Positions 13,018 to 22,567 of a stretch of DNA of 64,000 bases are shown piece by piece. The notes under the pieces are model-generated. The model was not told the DNA's origin and did no database searches. It saw only the letters and a program-made list of their open reading frames with translations. This DNA is from Thelonectria olida (lineage: Eukaryota > Ascomycota > Sordariomycetes > Hypocreales > Nectriaceae): NCBI GenBank assembly GCA_020736575.1, contig JAGPYM010000003.1, positions 1,364,001 through 1,428,000 of the forward strand, in the 5' to 3' direction. The first letter of the stretch is position 1; every line of letters starts with the position of its first letter. The position numbers and the translations under genes were made by a program.

Positions 13018-13401
13018 GGCACGCGAGGCGCTACGCCGTCAACTGTTCCCGGTGGTGTTTGGAAATGCGGTCGTTATCGGTGCTTTGTCCTGAAGGACCT
13101 CGTCCAGCGTAATTTGGAATGGTGAAATGGTGGCCTGGTGCTCTAGCCATGACGTTCCATGCCGCCCACATGCTCCCAAAGGGGAGCACAGGGGAGCAGC
13201 CAATCAAGCCCCACCTTACCCCCCTTGACAGCTCCGTCTGAGGGAAGATCTTTAACCCGGCGCATCGTGAGAATGCTTCGCGTCTCACGAGCATGAGCTT
13301 GCAATACTCGACTGAGGCATTGGTTTGGACATATTCATCTTGGGTCATTGACAGAAGGTTTTACTGTCTTTCAGAGGCCCTGCGTCTCTAGTTCAGGAGA
13401 A
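13018..13401. promoter_or_regulatory. bidirectional promoter region, Laa1-like / TACO1-like
   Basis: A 384-bp gap between two divergent start codons. It contains a 7-bp inverted repeat TGCTCCC-AAAG-GGGAGCA (13171-13188), a second GGGGAGCA at 13191-13198 and a CCAAT box at 13200-13204. An in-frame ATG at 13348 could add 18 residues to the TACO1-like protein. Confidence 0.5.
13171..13204. promoter_or_regulatory. inverted/direct repeat GGGGAGCA with adjacent CCAAT box
   Basis: TGCTCCC at 13171-13177 is the reverse complement of GGGAGCA at 13182-13188, with a 4-nt spacer. GGGGAGCA recurs at 13191-13198, directly before CCAAT at 13200-13204, about 200 bp before the TACO1-like ATG. Seen directly. 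A regulatory role is inferred; CCAAT is the site of the fungal HAP/CBC complex that controls respiratory genes. Confidence 0.4.
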
Positions 13402-14413
13402 ATGTCGGCTCAGCGGGCTTTGCGCCCGCTTTTAACGAAGCCCAACTCCTTTGTTCCGATCACTCGAAACTCGCCCAATATCTGCCGACAATGTCACCGA
13501 GAATTCTCGACAACGCCAGCCCAATGGGCGGGCCACAACAAGTGGTCAAAAACCAAGCATATCAAGGCGGTTACGGACAAGAAGAAAATGAGCGAGCGTG
13601 CAAGCTTCACGAAGACGATTGCCATGTATTCGAGGAGTATGTTCAGCAGGCGTTTGTCCCGAGGTATCGTCTAATATGAAATAGTGTACGGTGACAATGT
13701 GAACTTCAACCCTCAATTGGCCAATGCGATTTCCGCCGCAACGAAAGGTAACTCATACTCCTCTCATAAATCCATACGGGACACTTATAAGCCACATAGC
13801 AAGCATTCCCAAGAATCTAATCGAAGGTGCCATCGCACGAGGCCAAGGGAAGTCTGCAAGTGGTGCCCAATTGGAATCATTGTCTCTCGAAGTGCTTATG
13901 CCACCGGACATCGCTCTCATTATCGATGCCGAGACAGACAATAAAACTCGTACTCTGCATGACCTTCGACATGTGGTCAAGAACGCTGGCGGCGTGGTCG
14001 GGTCAACGGCATTTTACTTTACAAGGCGTGGACGGGCAGTCTTCCAAGCCAAGGAGGGCGGGCCCACGCTGTCCGATGTCCTTGATGAAGCCATTGAGCA
14101 TGAGGGCATGGAAGACGTCGAGGAGCTTCCAGATGGCAACTTTCTAGCCTGGACACAACCCAGCGCCGTCATGGCCATTGCGCAAGCCTTGTCCAAGAAA
14201 TTCGAACTAGAAATTCTCGACTCGGAAATCGTATGGGCACCCAACGAGGACACAAAGGTCGCGGTCGACTCCTCGGAACTGGCGGAGACGCTCGACAAGC
14301 TCTGCTCTGGGCTCAAGGAGTACCCAGAAACCAAGGCAATCTACGCCAACGTGCGCCAGGGATCCATTGAGAACGAGGAGTGGGACAAGGTCGAAGGGAA
14401 CTTGGATGTATAA
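13402..14413 (+). CDS. mitochondrial YebC/TACO1-family translation factor
   Basis: Exons 13402-13636, 13685-13747 and 13800-14413 give 303 aa. The first 45-50 residues are basic and hydroxylated with CHREFSTTPAQ, typical of a mitochondrial presequence. The mature protein opens with AGHNKWSKTKHIKAV, the YebC signature. The body contains NFNPQLANAI, ASIPKNLIEGAIARGQGK and DIALIIDAETDNKTRT, all family landmarks, and an acidic final domain. TACO1 activates translation of mitochondrial COX1 in mammals, and the yeast homologue Dpc29 acts on mitochondrial translation, so matrix ribosome-linked function is expected. The start at 13402 is chosen because the presequence fits; an in-frame ATG at 13348 would extend it. 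It converges on the Pet100 gene, another cytochrome oxidase biogenesis factor, with about 200 bp between stop codons. Confidence 0.9.
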
Positions 14414-14615
14414 AACCGTGTAAAACAGAGCGTCATGCCAAATTATCGTACACACTGCCGTCCCTCCTTCCCCAGAGTTGAGAGGTATGAATGTTTTCCC
14501 CTGCACGAACCAAACGCCATAATGCATCATGTTGCCTCAAGATTTTTCCTCTGCCACTCATATCATACGCATCCGGGGTATCGCCTCGCCCTTAAAATCG
14601 GTCCTCGCTCGGGGT

Positions 14616-14974
14616 CTAAGAGTCGTTGCTCTGCTCCTGCTGCTCCGGCTGCTGGGGATTCGCCTCGCGGAATTGTCGTTCCTCCTCGATCTTCCGAGCC
14701 ATCCGCAGCTTCTGTCGGGCGACGATGCGCTCGTATTCGGCCTTGATCTCGTCGCGGTCGTGCGGGAGCTTGTTGCACTCCTCGGGTCGGGGCCAGAAGC
14801 CCTTGACGGCAAAGCGGTTGTCGAGATTCGTGCCGAAGTAGAACATGATGCCAATTGGGAACATGACATATGTGCCGAACTAGCAGGGGAGGCATTGTGA
14901 GCTCGAATGAAGGCACTAGGGAAAAAACCCGAGATTTTCCTTACCTTGAAGACTTCCAGATTAAGGCCACCCAT
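14616..14974 (-). CDS. PET100: Pet100-like cytochrome c oxidase assembly factor
   Basis: Exon 1 is 14974-14945 (ten codons, MGGLNLEVFK) and exon 2 is 14879-14616, joined in phase 0 across a 65-nt intron with GTAAGG donor and CTAG acceptor, giving 97 aa. The N-terminus GGLNLEVFK then FGTYVMFPIGIMFYFGTN is the family's membrane-entering segment (about residues 11-30). It is followed by DNRFAVKGFWPRPEECNKLP and a charged helix KAEYERIVARQKLR. The tail is Gln/Glu-rich. Pet100 is an inner-membrane protein needed for assembly of complex IV after its subunits are made. Size and layout match fungal and animal homologues. A pair of oppositely oriented CCAAT boxes lies about 130-150 bp upstream. Confidence 0.9.
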
Positions 14975-15478
14975 TTTGAATTACTTGATCTGGTGACGGT
15001 GGTTGAATTGGCAAGTGGGATGATGCTACGATGTGCAAACGTTTGAGTGGGTACGAAGTATTACAGCAGCCCCGATACAGTCATAGTGGACTAGTTCGCC
15101 ACCAATTGTGCTAATCTTGATTGGTGGGTAGACATCGTCAAATACAGCGACTATTGAACAGAGACAATGAGAGAAATGTAATGCGCCATGTCAGGCCATT
15201 ATTGGTTTACCTTTTATATGCTATATTTGCCCTCTGAACTCCTTATCACAAATCTCTGTTGCAACCTTCTCCTGAGCAAGAAGATGCCAGAGAACAAGAA
15301 CCGTGCCCATATCCAGGGACCGTCCGTCTGCCACTTCCCGATAGATGAACAACCCATATGCCACCGCTGTTGCAACGCCGTCGACACGATTGTTTCTAGA
15401 ATCCCAGCCCTGTAGCCAGCCATGAACCATGTACAGTAGAGCCCAAATCAAAACACCTCCATCATGACCGAAACGCCC
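14975..15478. other. PET100 promoter and downstream flank of the next minus-strand gene
   Basis: No coding region. It holds the inverted CCAAT pair (15099-15127) that probably drives PET100, and beyond about 15200 the likely 3' UTR of the gene ending at 15479. Short frames at 15188-15451 have no family character. Confidence 0.55.
15099..15127. promoter_or_regulatory. inverted pair of CCAAT boxes upstream of PET100
   Basis: CCACCAAT at 15099-15106 and its exact reverse complement ATTGGTGG at 15120-15127 flank a 13-nt spacer, about 125-150 bp upstream of the PET100 ATG. CCAAT is bound by the HAP2/3/5 (CBC) complex, a known activator of respiratory genes in fungi. The match is direct; the binding is inferred. 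Confidence 0.55.
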
Positions 15479-17317
15479 TCATTGAGGCAAGTCTGAGCCT
15501 CCCTTGTTCCTCAGCAACTGCGCATCCTCCATCATCAGACGTTCCGTAAAACTGCGCGGGGTACCGGAGAAGCCAGTGTTGTTGGAAACACTGGCGCGGA
15601 AACTGCTCAGGTCGCCCTCGTCCATACCGCTGCGACCATCCAACCCCCCAACAAACGTATTGAACTGCCCCAACGAGGCTGCCTGGGCGTGAATCTCAGG
15701 GTTGCGTACTACTGGCATGATAATTGGTCGTCCTTTATATGAGCCTAAGGAGCCAGCTTGAAACTTGGTCATGGTCGGCGTCGTTGGCCCCGACAGGCCA
15801 GCAGGGGGTTTCGCGATACTAACCGCCGGCGATGTTGCGTATAACGATGGTTTCGAGACTGGAGTGTCTGCTACGTCATCTTCTACCACCTCCTCTTCTT
15901 CAATGGCAAGTGGAGCTGGTCGTGGTCTTGGAGGAGCAGAGAGGCCCTCAAAGTGGAACATGTCGTCTTCATCGGTATCAATATCATCAGGGCCAATGTA
16001 GCCTTGGGAGTTCAAATCGGAACTGGAACTCGTGGCGGTTCCGCCGGGTATCGTTTCTTTTGTCGGAGACAAGGACGCAGGAACTTGCTTGTTGGCGAAC
16101 GATTTCGGTTTAGCCATGGAAAGAAAATCATCATCCGAAGAGTTATCGCTTTCAACGTCCTCCTCTGGTTCTTCAGTAACTTTTCCTAATCTGCGCGGGC
16201 TTAGGAGTGGTGGCGCGATTTCGCGAGAGACGGTCGGAGGGTCTGGGGCCATGGGGAGGTTAAATTCCTCCTGCAGCTTCTTCGGCGCTGGCGATACCAT
16301 TTCTTCTTGTTCCACGATGATTTCGTCTGAATTAGGATTCACAACTGTCCAAACAGTCCCTGCGTCGAGCGGCGCTCTGGACAAGGCTCTCAGTGCTTCT
16401 GATGAGGAGATCTTGCGAGGTGGCGGTTGGTTTTCAAATTCGTCGTCGTCGTCAAGAATGTAAGTCGGGCTGACTGATTCGAGGGGTGGTGTGGGTGAGA
16501 CAGGAGGAGCAATGAAGTCAGAGGCTTGGGGCGATGCGGTCGGCAGGACCTCAGCTCCCATGAATTCAAAGCGTACACGGCGCGGGCTCTGGGGTGGTTT
16601 GGAGGCGCTCGAGGAACGACGGAGAGCGCTTCGCGGTGTTTTTACATCACTTCGGTCTGAGAGGACGGACGAGGTTGTGTCATCAGTGGAGCGACGAACG
16701 TGTCCAGGGCGAGCAGGCAGCTCAGGCGTCACCGGTAAGGCGTCCTGCAAGGAGAGCAATGGTCCTTGCCGATCCATGCCTGCGCCTTGCCCCTCGGCTT
16801 CGATGCCTGGGTCAGGCAACCGCATGGGGACGGGGGTGTTGGGGAGGCCAGCAGCAACAGTTGGAGGAGAGGTGGGTAACCTGGGAGAACTGTCAAGCAA
16901 TGGAAGGTAGGTCGGAGTGAAAAGACCCTGAAGTTCCTGGCCACGATCACGGGGGCTTCCTGGTGGCTCCGTGGCTCCCGATCGGGAGGGCTTGCCAACA
17001 GTCGGCGGGCTGTGGCTTTGACCCGATCCGGGGTGGGCGAGGGCTCGTGAGTCAGCGGGAGGCTCAGGTCGGTCGAGACTGAGACCGAGACTGAGACTGA
17101 GACTGGGACCAAGACCTATTAGGGCGGGATAGTTGGGTAAGGACTGGAGGAGGGATCGCCGCACCTCCTCAGCGACAGAGGGGGGGACATCGTGGAGCAC
17201 ATCGTGGTAGTAGCGCACGAAGTCAGCCTCCAACTCGTGGCGAGAGACCTGAACCTTGCGGTCGAGGTCGGCGAGCCGGCCGTGGATGCTCTCCAGAAGC
17301 TTGTTGTTGTCGTCCAT
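15479..17317 (-). CDS. long disordered fungal protein of unknown function
   Basis: One uninterrupted frame of 612 aa, which I do not recognise as a named family. Residues 1-60 form a probable coiled coil or helical hairpin (NNKLLESIHGRLADLDRKVQ, then ELEADFVRYYHDVLHDV). A short SLSLSLGLSLD repeat at about residues 71-82 comes from GAGACT-like hexamers in the DNA. Most of the rest is Pro/Ser/Thr-rich with acidic clusters such as EEPEEDVESDNSSDDD and DTDEDDMFHFEGL. Basic patches like SALRRSSSASKPPQSPRRVRFEF could be kinase or phosphatase docking (VRFEF resembles an RVxF motif). The C-terminus (about 520-612) is more ordered: GSYKGRPIIMPVVRNPEIHA and RSFTERLMMEDAQLLRNK. No membrane segment. Codon composition and absence of stops over 1.8 kb support a real gene. 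Confidence 0.75.
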   Translation of the reverse strand: MDDNNKLLESIHGRLADLDRKVQVSRHELEADFVRYYHDVLHDVPPSVAEEVRRSLLQSLPNYPALIGLGPSLSLSLGLSLDRPEPPADSRALAHPGSGQSHSPPTVGKPSRSGATEPPGSPRDRGQELQGLFTPTYLPLLDSSPRLPTSPPTVAAGLPNTPVPMRLPDPGIEAEGQGAGMDRQGPLLSLQDALPVTPELPARPGHVRRSTDDTTSSVLSDRSDVKTPRSALRRSSSASKPPQSPRRVRFEFMGAEVLPTASPQASDFIAPPVSPTPPLESVSPTYILDDDDEFENQPPPRKISSSEALRALSRAPLDAGTVWTVVNPNSDEIIVEQEEMVSPAPKKLQEEFNLPMAPDPPTVSREIAPPLLSPRRLGKVTEEPEEDVESDNSSDDDFLSMAKPKSFANKQVPASLSPTKETIPGGTATSSSSDLNSQGYIGPDDIDTDEDDMFHFEGLSAPPRPRPAPLAIEEEEVVEDDVADTPVSKPSLYATSPAVSIAKPPAGLSGPTTPTMTKFQAGSLGSYKGRPIIMPVVRNPEIHAQAASLGQFNTFVGGLDGRSGMDEGDLSSFRASVSNNTGFSGTPRSFTERLMMEDAQLLRNKGGSDLPQ

Positions 17318-19694
17318 GGAGGTCGCCTAGCTAACTGGATCCTGCTCAGGGAGTGGACAATGGCAGCGGGTTTGGTATGCGCATGACGCAAGGGGTGCGG
17401 GCTTTGCGTATGTTGCGATTGGGAAGGGAAGATGAAGTCTCGGTTGTCCAAGGTTGAGCGAGCGAGCGAGCGAGTGGAATTGGGGATGGTCCGCGTGAGA
17501 GAAAATAGTACCCAGCTATGATTGTCGTGCGTTTCCTCCCCCTCGTTAGGTTACTGCCCGTGAGCGGGTACTGACTGTGCTATTGGGTTAGCTGGTAGCG
17601 TCTGGCTCACTGATGAGGGCGCTTGATTTGACTTTTCGAAGTCTGTTACAGGTGATGAGAGGGAGGCCATTGCGCCGATACCAAGGTAGATAGACGTCGG
17701 TATTATGTATGGCGCCGACTAATAAGGGCTCTGTCGTATTTGATCACGGTAATTGCGCTGTCCCTCCCTGTACCTGTCTGTGCAGCTCATCTTACAATTG
17801 CATCATACTAATATCCAAAAAAATTGACATTGATATCCCCAAGGTCCTGTCTGGCCGGTTGCGGAGGCTATTGGAGATACGGAGGAGCTACTCCGCCTCG
17901 TAATTGACTGATTGCAGTCGGGTGCTCTCTCGTCACTGCAATTTGTTCTCTACTCAATCAACCAACATTGACAGAAATCAACTGTGCGAAACCCCGCAAG
18001 CCAATATCGAATTGTCAAACCACACAACCGGTGCGCGCTTGGAGGAGCCCTCCAGCTTAGGTACCTCAGTACTGGGCCTATTTTATGCGGCGGCGGCCTA
18101 GCGAACGCACCACGCTCCATGACCACGAGGCCTTTTGGTGGGGTCCAATTGATTCCATCTGGATTTCCGTTGGCTTCGGACTGTCCTCGATCCAATGGAA
18201 CGCCTCATCCCATTACTTTGCAGGTACTTCGGCCTTCATACTTAAGGTAGGCATGCCAACAGTGCCGACACATGTCGTGCATGGCTTCCCATCGACCAAA
18301 CGTCTGGTAGTATCGACCTGGAACTTGGGACTCATGCAACCAAGAACTCTTCCCGACCAATGACGTCTCGACATCTCTTAGCCCCGAGCATCCAAGGTGC
18401 ATAAAGTTGGGGCATGCCGTGATCTTCAGCACGATCCGAGATCACCACCATCCAGCTTCACGGTCTGGCGGCATCATACCGCGGTCAGCTCGCCAAGAGA
18501 TAATTGGTCATGGAAACTTTGATTGATTTTTAGGATCCTGGCACTCACATTCTAGCCACAGCAATATTCCGATACAAAAACAAATACGGGGTTCTTCTTT
18601 TCACGAGCTTCCAGGTACTTTATCTCAGCTTCTATTCGCACTCCGGTACCCCTGCCACCATCCGAAAAAGGTTTGAGACATGGCGCTGAGCCGTCGCAGA
18701 GGGCGTCGATTGAAGACGCGGATTCAACAATCTCAGCTTCTAAAACCCGGTTTCTTATTTTCCAATGAACTTCTGCAGCGGCTAGCCTGACGCCCGGTTC
18801 CTTATCACTAGATCTTCGTGTTCCTTATCTCTGAATCCTCATGTGCCTTTCCCAAGGTAACTTTCACATGCGAACCAGCACGAGGGACAAGTTCATGATG
18901 AAAGCAAGTACCTTGATTGTTCGGCCCAGTCGTGCGCAACACAACCCTGGTATTAAAGCTGCTGTGATCGAGTACGTAGTTAAGAGTGTAAGTTTCCTGT
19001 TTCTTTGATTCGAGGGTTCAATTGCTTTTCTTTTGCTGTGTCACGTCGACTTACACGGGACCAAGTTTCTGACAGACCCTCAGCTTCACACTCTTACCAT
19101 TTCCCCAAGGCTCAAGAAGCTTTCTGAATGACCACCAAGGATTGAAGTACACATGAATTTCATCCTGGTCTTTGACCCTGTCTCTATCTATCCAGGTAAT
19201 GGGGATTTGATGAGATGTAGATGGCATGAGAACCAGCAAGATCCCCGGCGGGGATGATTCCATTCATACTTGGCAAAGTGAGGTCCAACAAGAAGATAGT
19301 TTCCAAGAAAAAGAAAAAGAAAAAAAAAGGAAGAAAACGACTACTTCGTCAACATCTTATTTGCGTCTTGTTTTCTTCTTCTTTCACTACGCCTCAATTT
19401 TGCATGTCAGCCACGAGCGATGGCGATCATGCGTGCCCAAAGCCGCGCTGAGTGCCTAATTGACTGCCTCTCACCGCCTTCCGTTCAGGGCAGACTGCAC
19501 ACTTTGTGCCAGAAATTGTTGTCCCTAGAGCTCAAGCTCAACCTCCACCATACAACACCAGTATCACGACGCCTGAGCTTCCTCGTCACGCCGCCACTCC
19601 TCTGCGCGCCTTCTCTACAGTTCGGCGCATTGGCGAAGTCATCCACGGTACCGGGCCTTGCGACTCACTCTCAGCCACACATCCACATCCAATC
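17318..19694. other. intergenic region with divergent promoters
   Basis: Spans the divergent starts of the disordered protein (minus) and the CFIm25 gene (plus). It has a GAGC tetranucleotide run near 17458-17475, a purine-rich A/G tract at 19300-19335, and T/C-rich DNA just before the CFIm25 start. Short open frames, such as those at 18085-18363 and 17709-17903, show no family similarity and no splice-supported extension. I see no gene. Confidence 0.55.
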
Positions 19695-20643
19695 ATGTCG
19701 ACAGTCACCAACGCCGCCTTGCGGTCGGGAAACCCGCCCATCACCCCGCTATCCTTCAACTCGAACCAGTCCACAAAGATTACCCTTTATCCGCTCTCAA
19801 ACTACACGTTCGGTGTCAAGGAGACCCAACCCGAAGAAGACCCCTCCGTTCTTGCCCGCTTGAAGCGCCTCGAGGAACACTACACCGAACATGGCATGCG
19901 CCGAACCTGCGAGGGCATCCTCGTCTGCCACGAGCACAACCACCCGCACATCCTGATGCTCCAGATCGCGAATGCCTTCTTTAAACTCCCCGGCGACTAC
20001 CTGCGGCCAGAAGATGACGAGATCGAAGGCTTCAAGGCAAGGCTCGACGAGAGGCTAGCTCCCGTTGGACGCTTGGGTGAGGGCGAAGCGGCGGGCGACT
20101 GGCAAATCGGAGAGTGCTTGGCCCAATGGTGGCGGCCAAACTTTGAAACATTCATGTATCCGTTCGTGCCAGCGCATGTGACAAGACCAAAGGAGTGTAA
20201 AAAGTTGTACTTCATCAATCTACCCAAAGCGAGTACGTTTTTCTCTGACCCCTTTCGACTGTCAATGCCGACTAACACACGCAGAAACTCTCAGTGTGCC
20301 CAAGAATATGAAGATTCTTGCCGTCCCTCTGTTCGAGCTTTACGATAACACCGCCCGTTACGGACCCCAGCTCTCTGCTATCCCACATCTTCTTAGCCGG
20401 TTCAATTTTGAGTTCGTCGACGAGGACGGAAAAGTGGTGGCTGCAACCCCTGGGTCCGCCGCTCCAAATGGACACATCCCCAAGGTGAAGGTTTTGGCTG
20501 GTGATGACACAGACATGAAGGAAGATGAGCCGGAGCAGCCCCAAGAGCAAGCTCAAGGGCAGACACTAGGATCGGCTCAGGAGCCGGCGCAGGAGCCGGC
20601 GCAGGAGCCGTCACAAGAGCAGGTGCAGAATGGAACCAGCTAA
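19695..20643 (+). CDS. CFIm25 / NUDT21-type pre-mRNA cleavage factor subunit
   Basis: Exons 19695-20232 and 20285-20643 (52-nt intron with CTAAC branch site) give 298 aa; human NUDT21 is 227. Homology starts at about residue 30 with KITLYPLSNYTFGVKE. Core landmarks follow in order: GMRRTCEGILVCHEHNHPHI, FFKLPGDYLRPEDDEIEGF, WWRPNFETFMYPFVPAHVTR, and PLFELYDNTARYGPQLSAIP ending LLSRFNFEFV. This is a Nudix fold used for RNA binding: the Nudix box lacks the usual catalytic Glu pattern, as in the human protein. CFIm25 binds UGUA upstream of polyadenylation sites and influences poly(A) site choice in the nucleus. A Glu/Gln/Pro-rich tail of roughly 60-70 residues is added at the C-terminus. An in-frame ATG at 19506 exists, but the extra residues look like leader. 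Confidence 0.92.
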
Positions 20644-21244
20644 AAGCCAGCATATACTGGAGATGCGGTAATGGTGTTTCGGCGTTGACGGTGTAAATCA
20701 GGGCAAGATTTTCTTGGCTTTCTCGCGTATTTAACTTGCCTTTGCGTGCTGGGTGTCACGATCACCAAATACAATGGGGAGGACCTCATTTCTAGGCCTC
20801 CCGATATCTGGGCCCAAGCCATTTTAGACTTTGGAATCAACTTGAGTGTAGCAAGACCAGCCGGTATCAATCAGGATCATCCCATTTCTCGCTTATAGTG
20901 GCCCAACTATATATCTGTATCCCAGTTGAATCGCCAAGTATGTCTGTGAAGATAGCAAGGGCTGTCGTGTCGTTTTATAGCTTCTACCATTCATACTCGC
21001 CTAGATAGGTAGTAGGTACCTAGTCTAGGAAACCTAGGGTGAGCGGGAATGAGCAAGCGATGGACAGAGCTTCCGGCTCTTGGGAATTTCTTGAGTCCCT
21101 TTTGACTCCCTGCTTCAGCTCTATCCAGGCTGGATTGCCGTATCGTCGACTTCTTAGCCCTCGAGGAGGGCATCGCATGATTCACGACGTCCAACATCCA
21201 CTAGCCCATACCTTTAGATTCAACCATTCACCGCGCCTGGCTTC
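20644..21244. other. spacer between convergent genes
   Basis: The CFIm25 and YjbQ genes end toward each other. The gap contains the palindrome TAGGTACCTA at 21013-21022 and otherwise ordinary non-coding DNA, presumably two 3' UTRs. Confidence 0.6.
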
Positions 21245-21917
21245 TCAGGCCTTTTCTCCCTGAATAGTCGCCATGACCTTGCGCGAGTGTCTGCTGGCAC
21301 GGAATTCGAGATACCAGATACCCTGCCAAGTTCCAGTTGCCTAATAGACGTCAGTGATACGTAGCTGACCTAATGAGCGTTTGTAACACCTACAAGTTTT
21401 CCGTCCTTGATGGGAATCGTGAGACTCGCACCGACAAGCGCCGATTTGATATGGGCCTGGTTTATTATATCAGTCACATTTCGAGAGATAATCGTGAGCG
21501 TGGCCATGAACGTACAGGCATATCATCAGGTCCTTCAGCACTGCAGTTCATGTTAGTTACGAGACATAGTCAATGCTTTCGTAGGATAGACTAACTCATG
21601 GCGGTACAGAGCTTCGCCCTTGGGGCCCTCGGCGGGTGCAATGCGATCAAGTGCATCACTCATGTCTGCTCGAACATCTTCATCCCCTATGTAATTTGTG
21701 TCAATACAACATGCATTCTGGGTCTCCCTAACCCAGGTGTGCCTAGCTTACAGTTCTCATTCAAGCTCAACGCACAGCTAGTGTGCTGCACAAAGAGGTT
21801 AAGCAGGCCAACCTTGTACTCTCGAATCTCCGGGAGCTGCGAGATAACCTGGTCCGTAATGAGGTAGGAGCCTCGGGACTTCGAGGGAAGGGTGAACTGT
21901 TTCTGGAACCAAGTCAT
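21245..21917 (-). CDS. YjbQ/UPF0047 family protein
   Basis: Five small exons on the minus strand: 21917-21752, 21686-21596, 21540-21516, 21456-21394 and 21340-21245, giving 146 aa. Bacterial YjbQ is about 138 aa. Family landmarks are WFQKQFTLPSKSRGSYLIT at the start, LLNLFVQHTSCALSLNEN, the W-D-E-D-V-R-A-D-M helix, ALYRHD, and a C-terminal GTWQGIWYLEFR. Each join restores frame and continuous similarity, and all introns are GT-AG. The biological role is poorly defined: weak thiamin-phosphate synthase activity has been reported for bacterial members, so a metabolic role is only a possibility. An alternative in-frame ATG at 22094 would prepend 59 residues with a strongly hydrophobic segment. 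Exon 3 is only 25 nt. Confidence 0.85.
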
Positions 21918-22567
21918 GGTCGTGTGGTGTAGGGCACGAGGGCGAGAAGGAGGAGTTGAGCTCGTCAATCCGAGCAAGCTAAACGGCAATGTCCAGAGGA
22001 AATGAAAAGCGCCCGGGAACAGAGCCAAGAATATCAAAAGGCAAAGTAGGACGGATGTTGTGGTTGAAGATGAGATTCGAGATGGTTGAGGCATTGTGGT
22101 AGGGCCGAGTTGAGCTTCCTATGACGGAGGTCGACCGGTAGTGGGGCATTTTGAAGGTGGGCAAAGGCCCCGAGACATTTGACCAATACCATGGCAGCAT
22201 TACTAAACGAAGCCATCCCGCCCTGAAATATCGCGCCAAGCTATGGAGAATAGTCATAACAATAGGAGACAACATTTCATACCGATGTACACAAAGAGGC
22301 GATCCTATAGCTCATACTGGATACTCAGCGCTCAGCCAAATCCTGTCCTGTGGGTTGGGTCGGTCGAAACGTTGTCCTGTCTTACGACATTATTCACTCG
22401 TCGGCCGCCGTTTGCCATTCCATCATTTATTGCATTCGGTAGTATGTACATAATTCGCAATTCCCTCTAAGCTGTAGCATAGTACACGGTATCCCAAGCT
22501 CGTCCTTGACACGCTGCGCTGGGCCAATGCTTTCCCACTCATTCCACTCTAGTTGGTCGAGGCCCGA
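21918..22567. other. YjbQ upstream region / NDUFS6 downstream flank
   Basis: Open upstream frame of the YjbQ gene covers 21918-22094 and may be coding if the upstream ATG is used. The remainder has no coding signal and presumably holds the YjbQ promoter and the NDUFS6 3' UTR. Confidence 0.5.
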
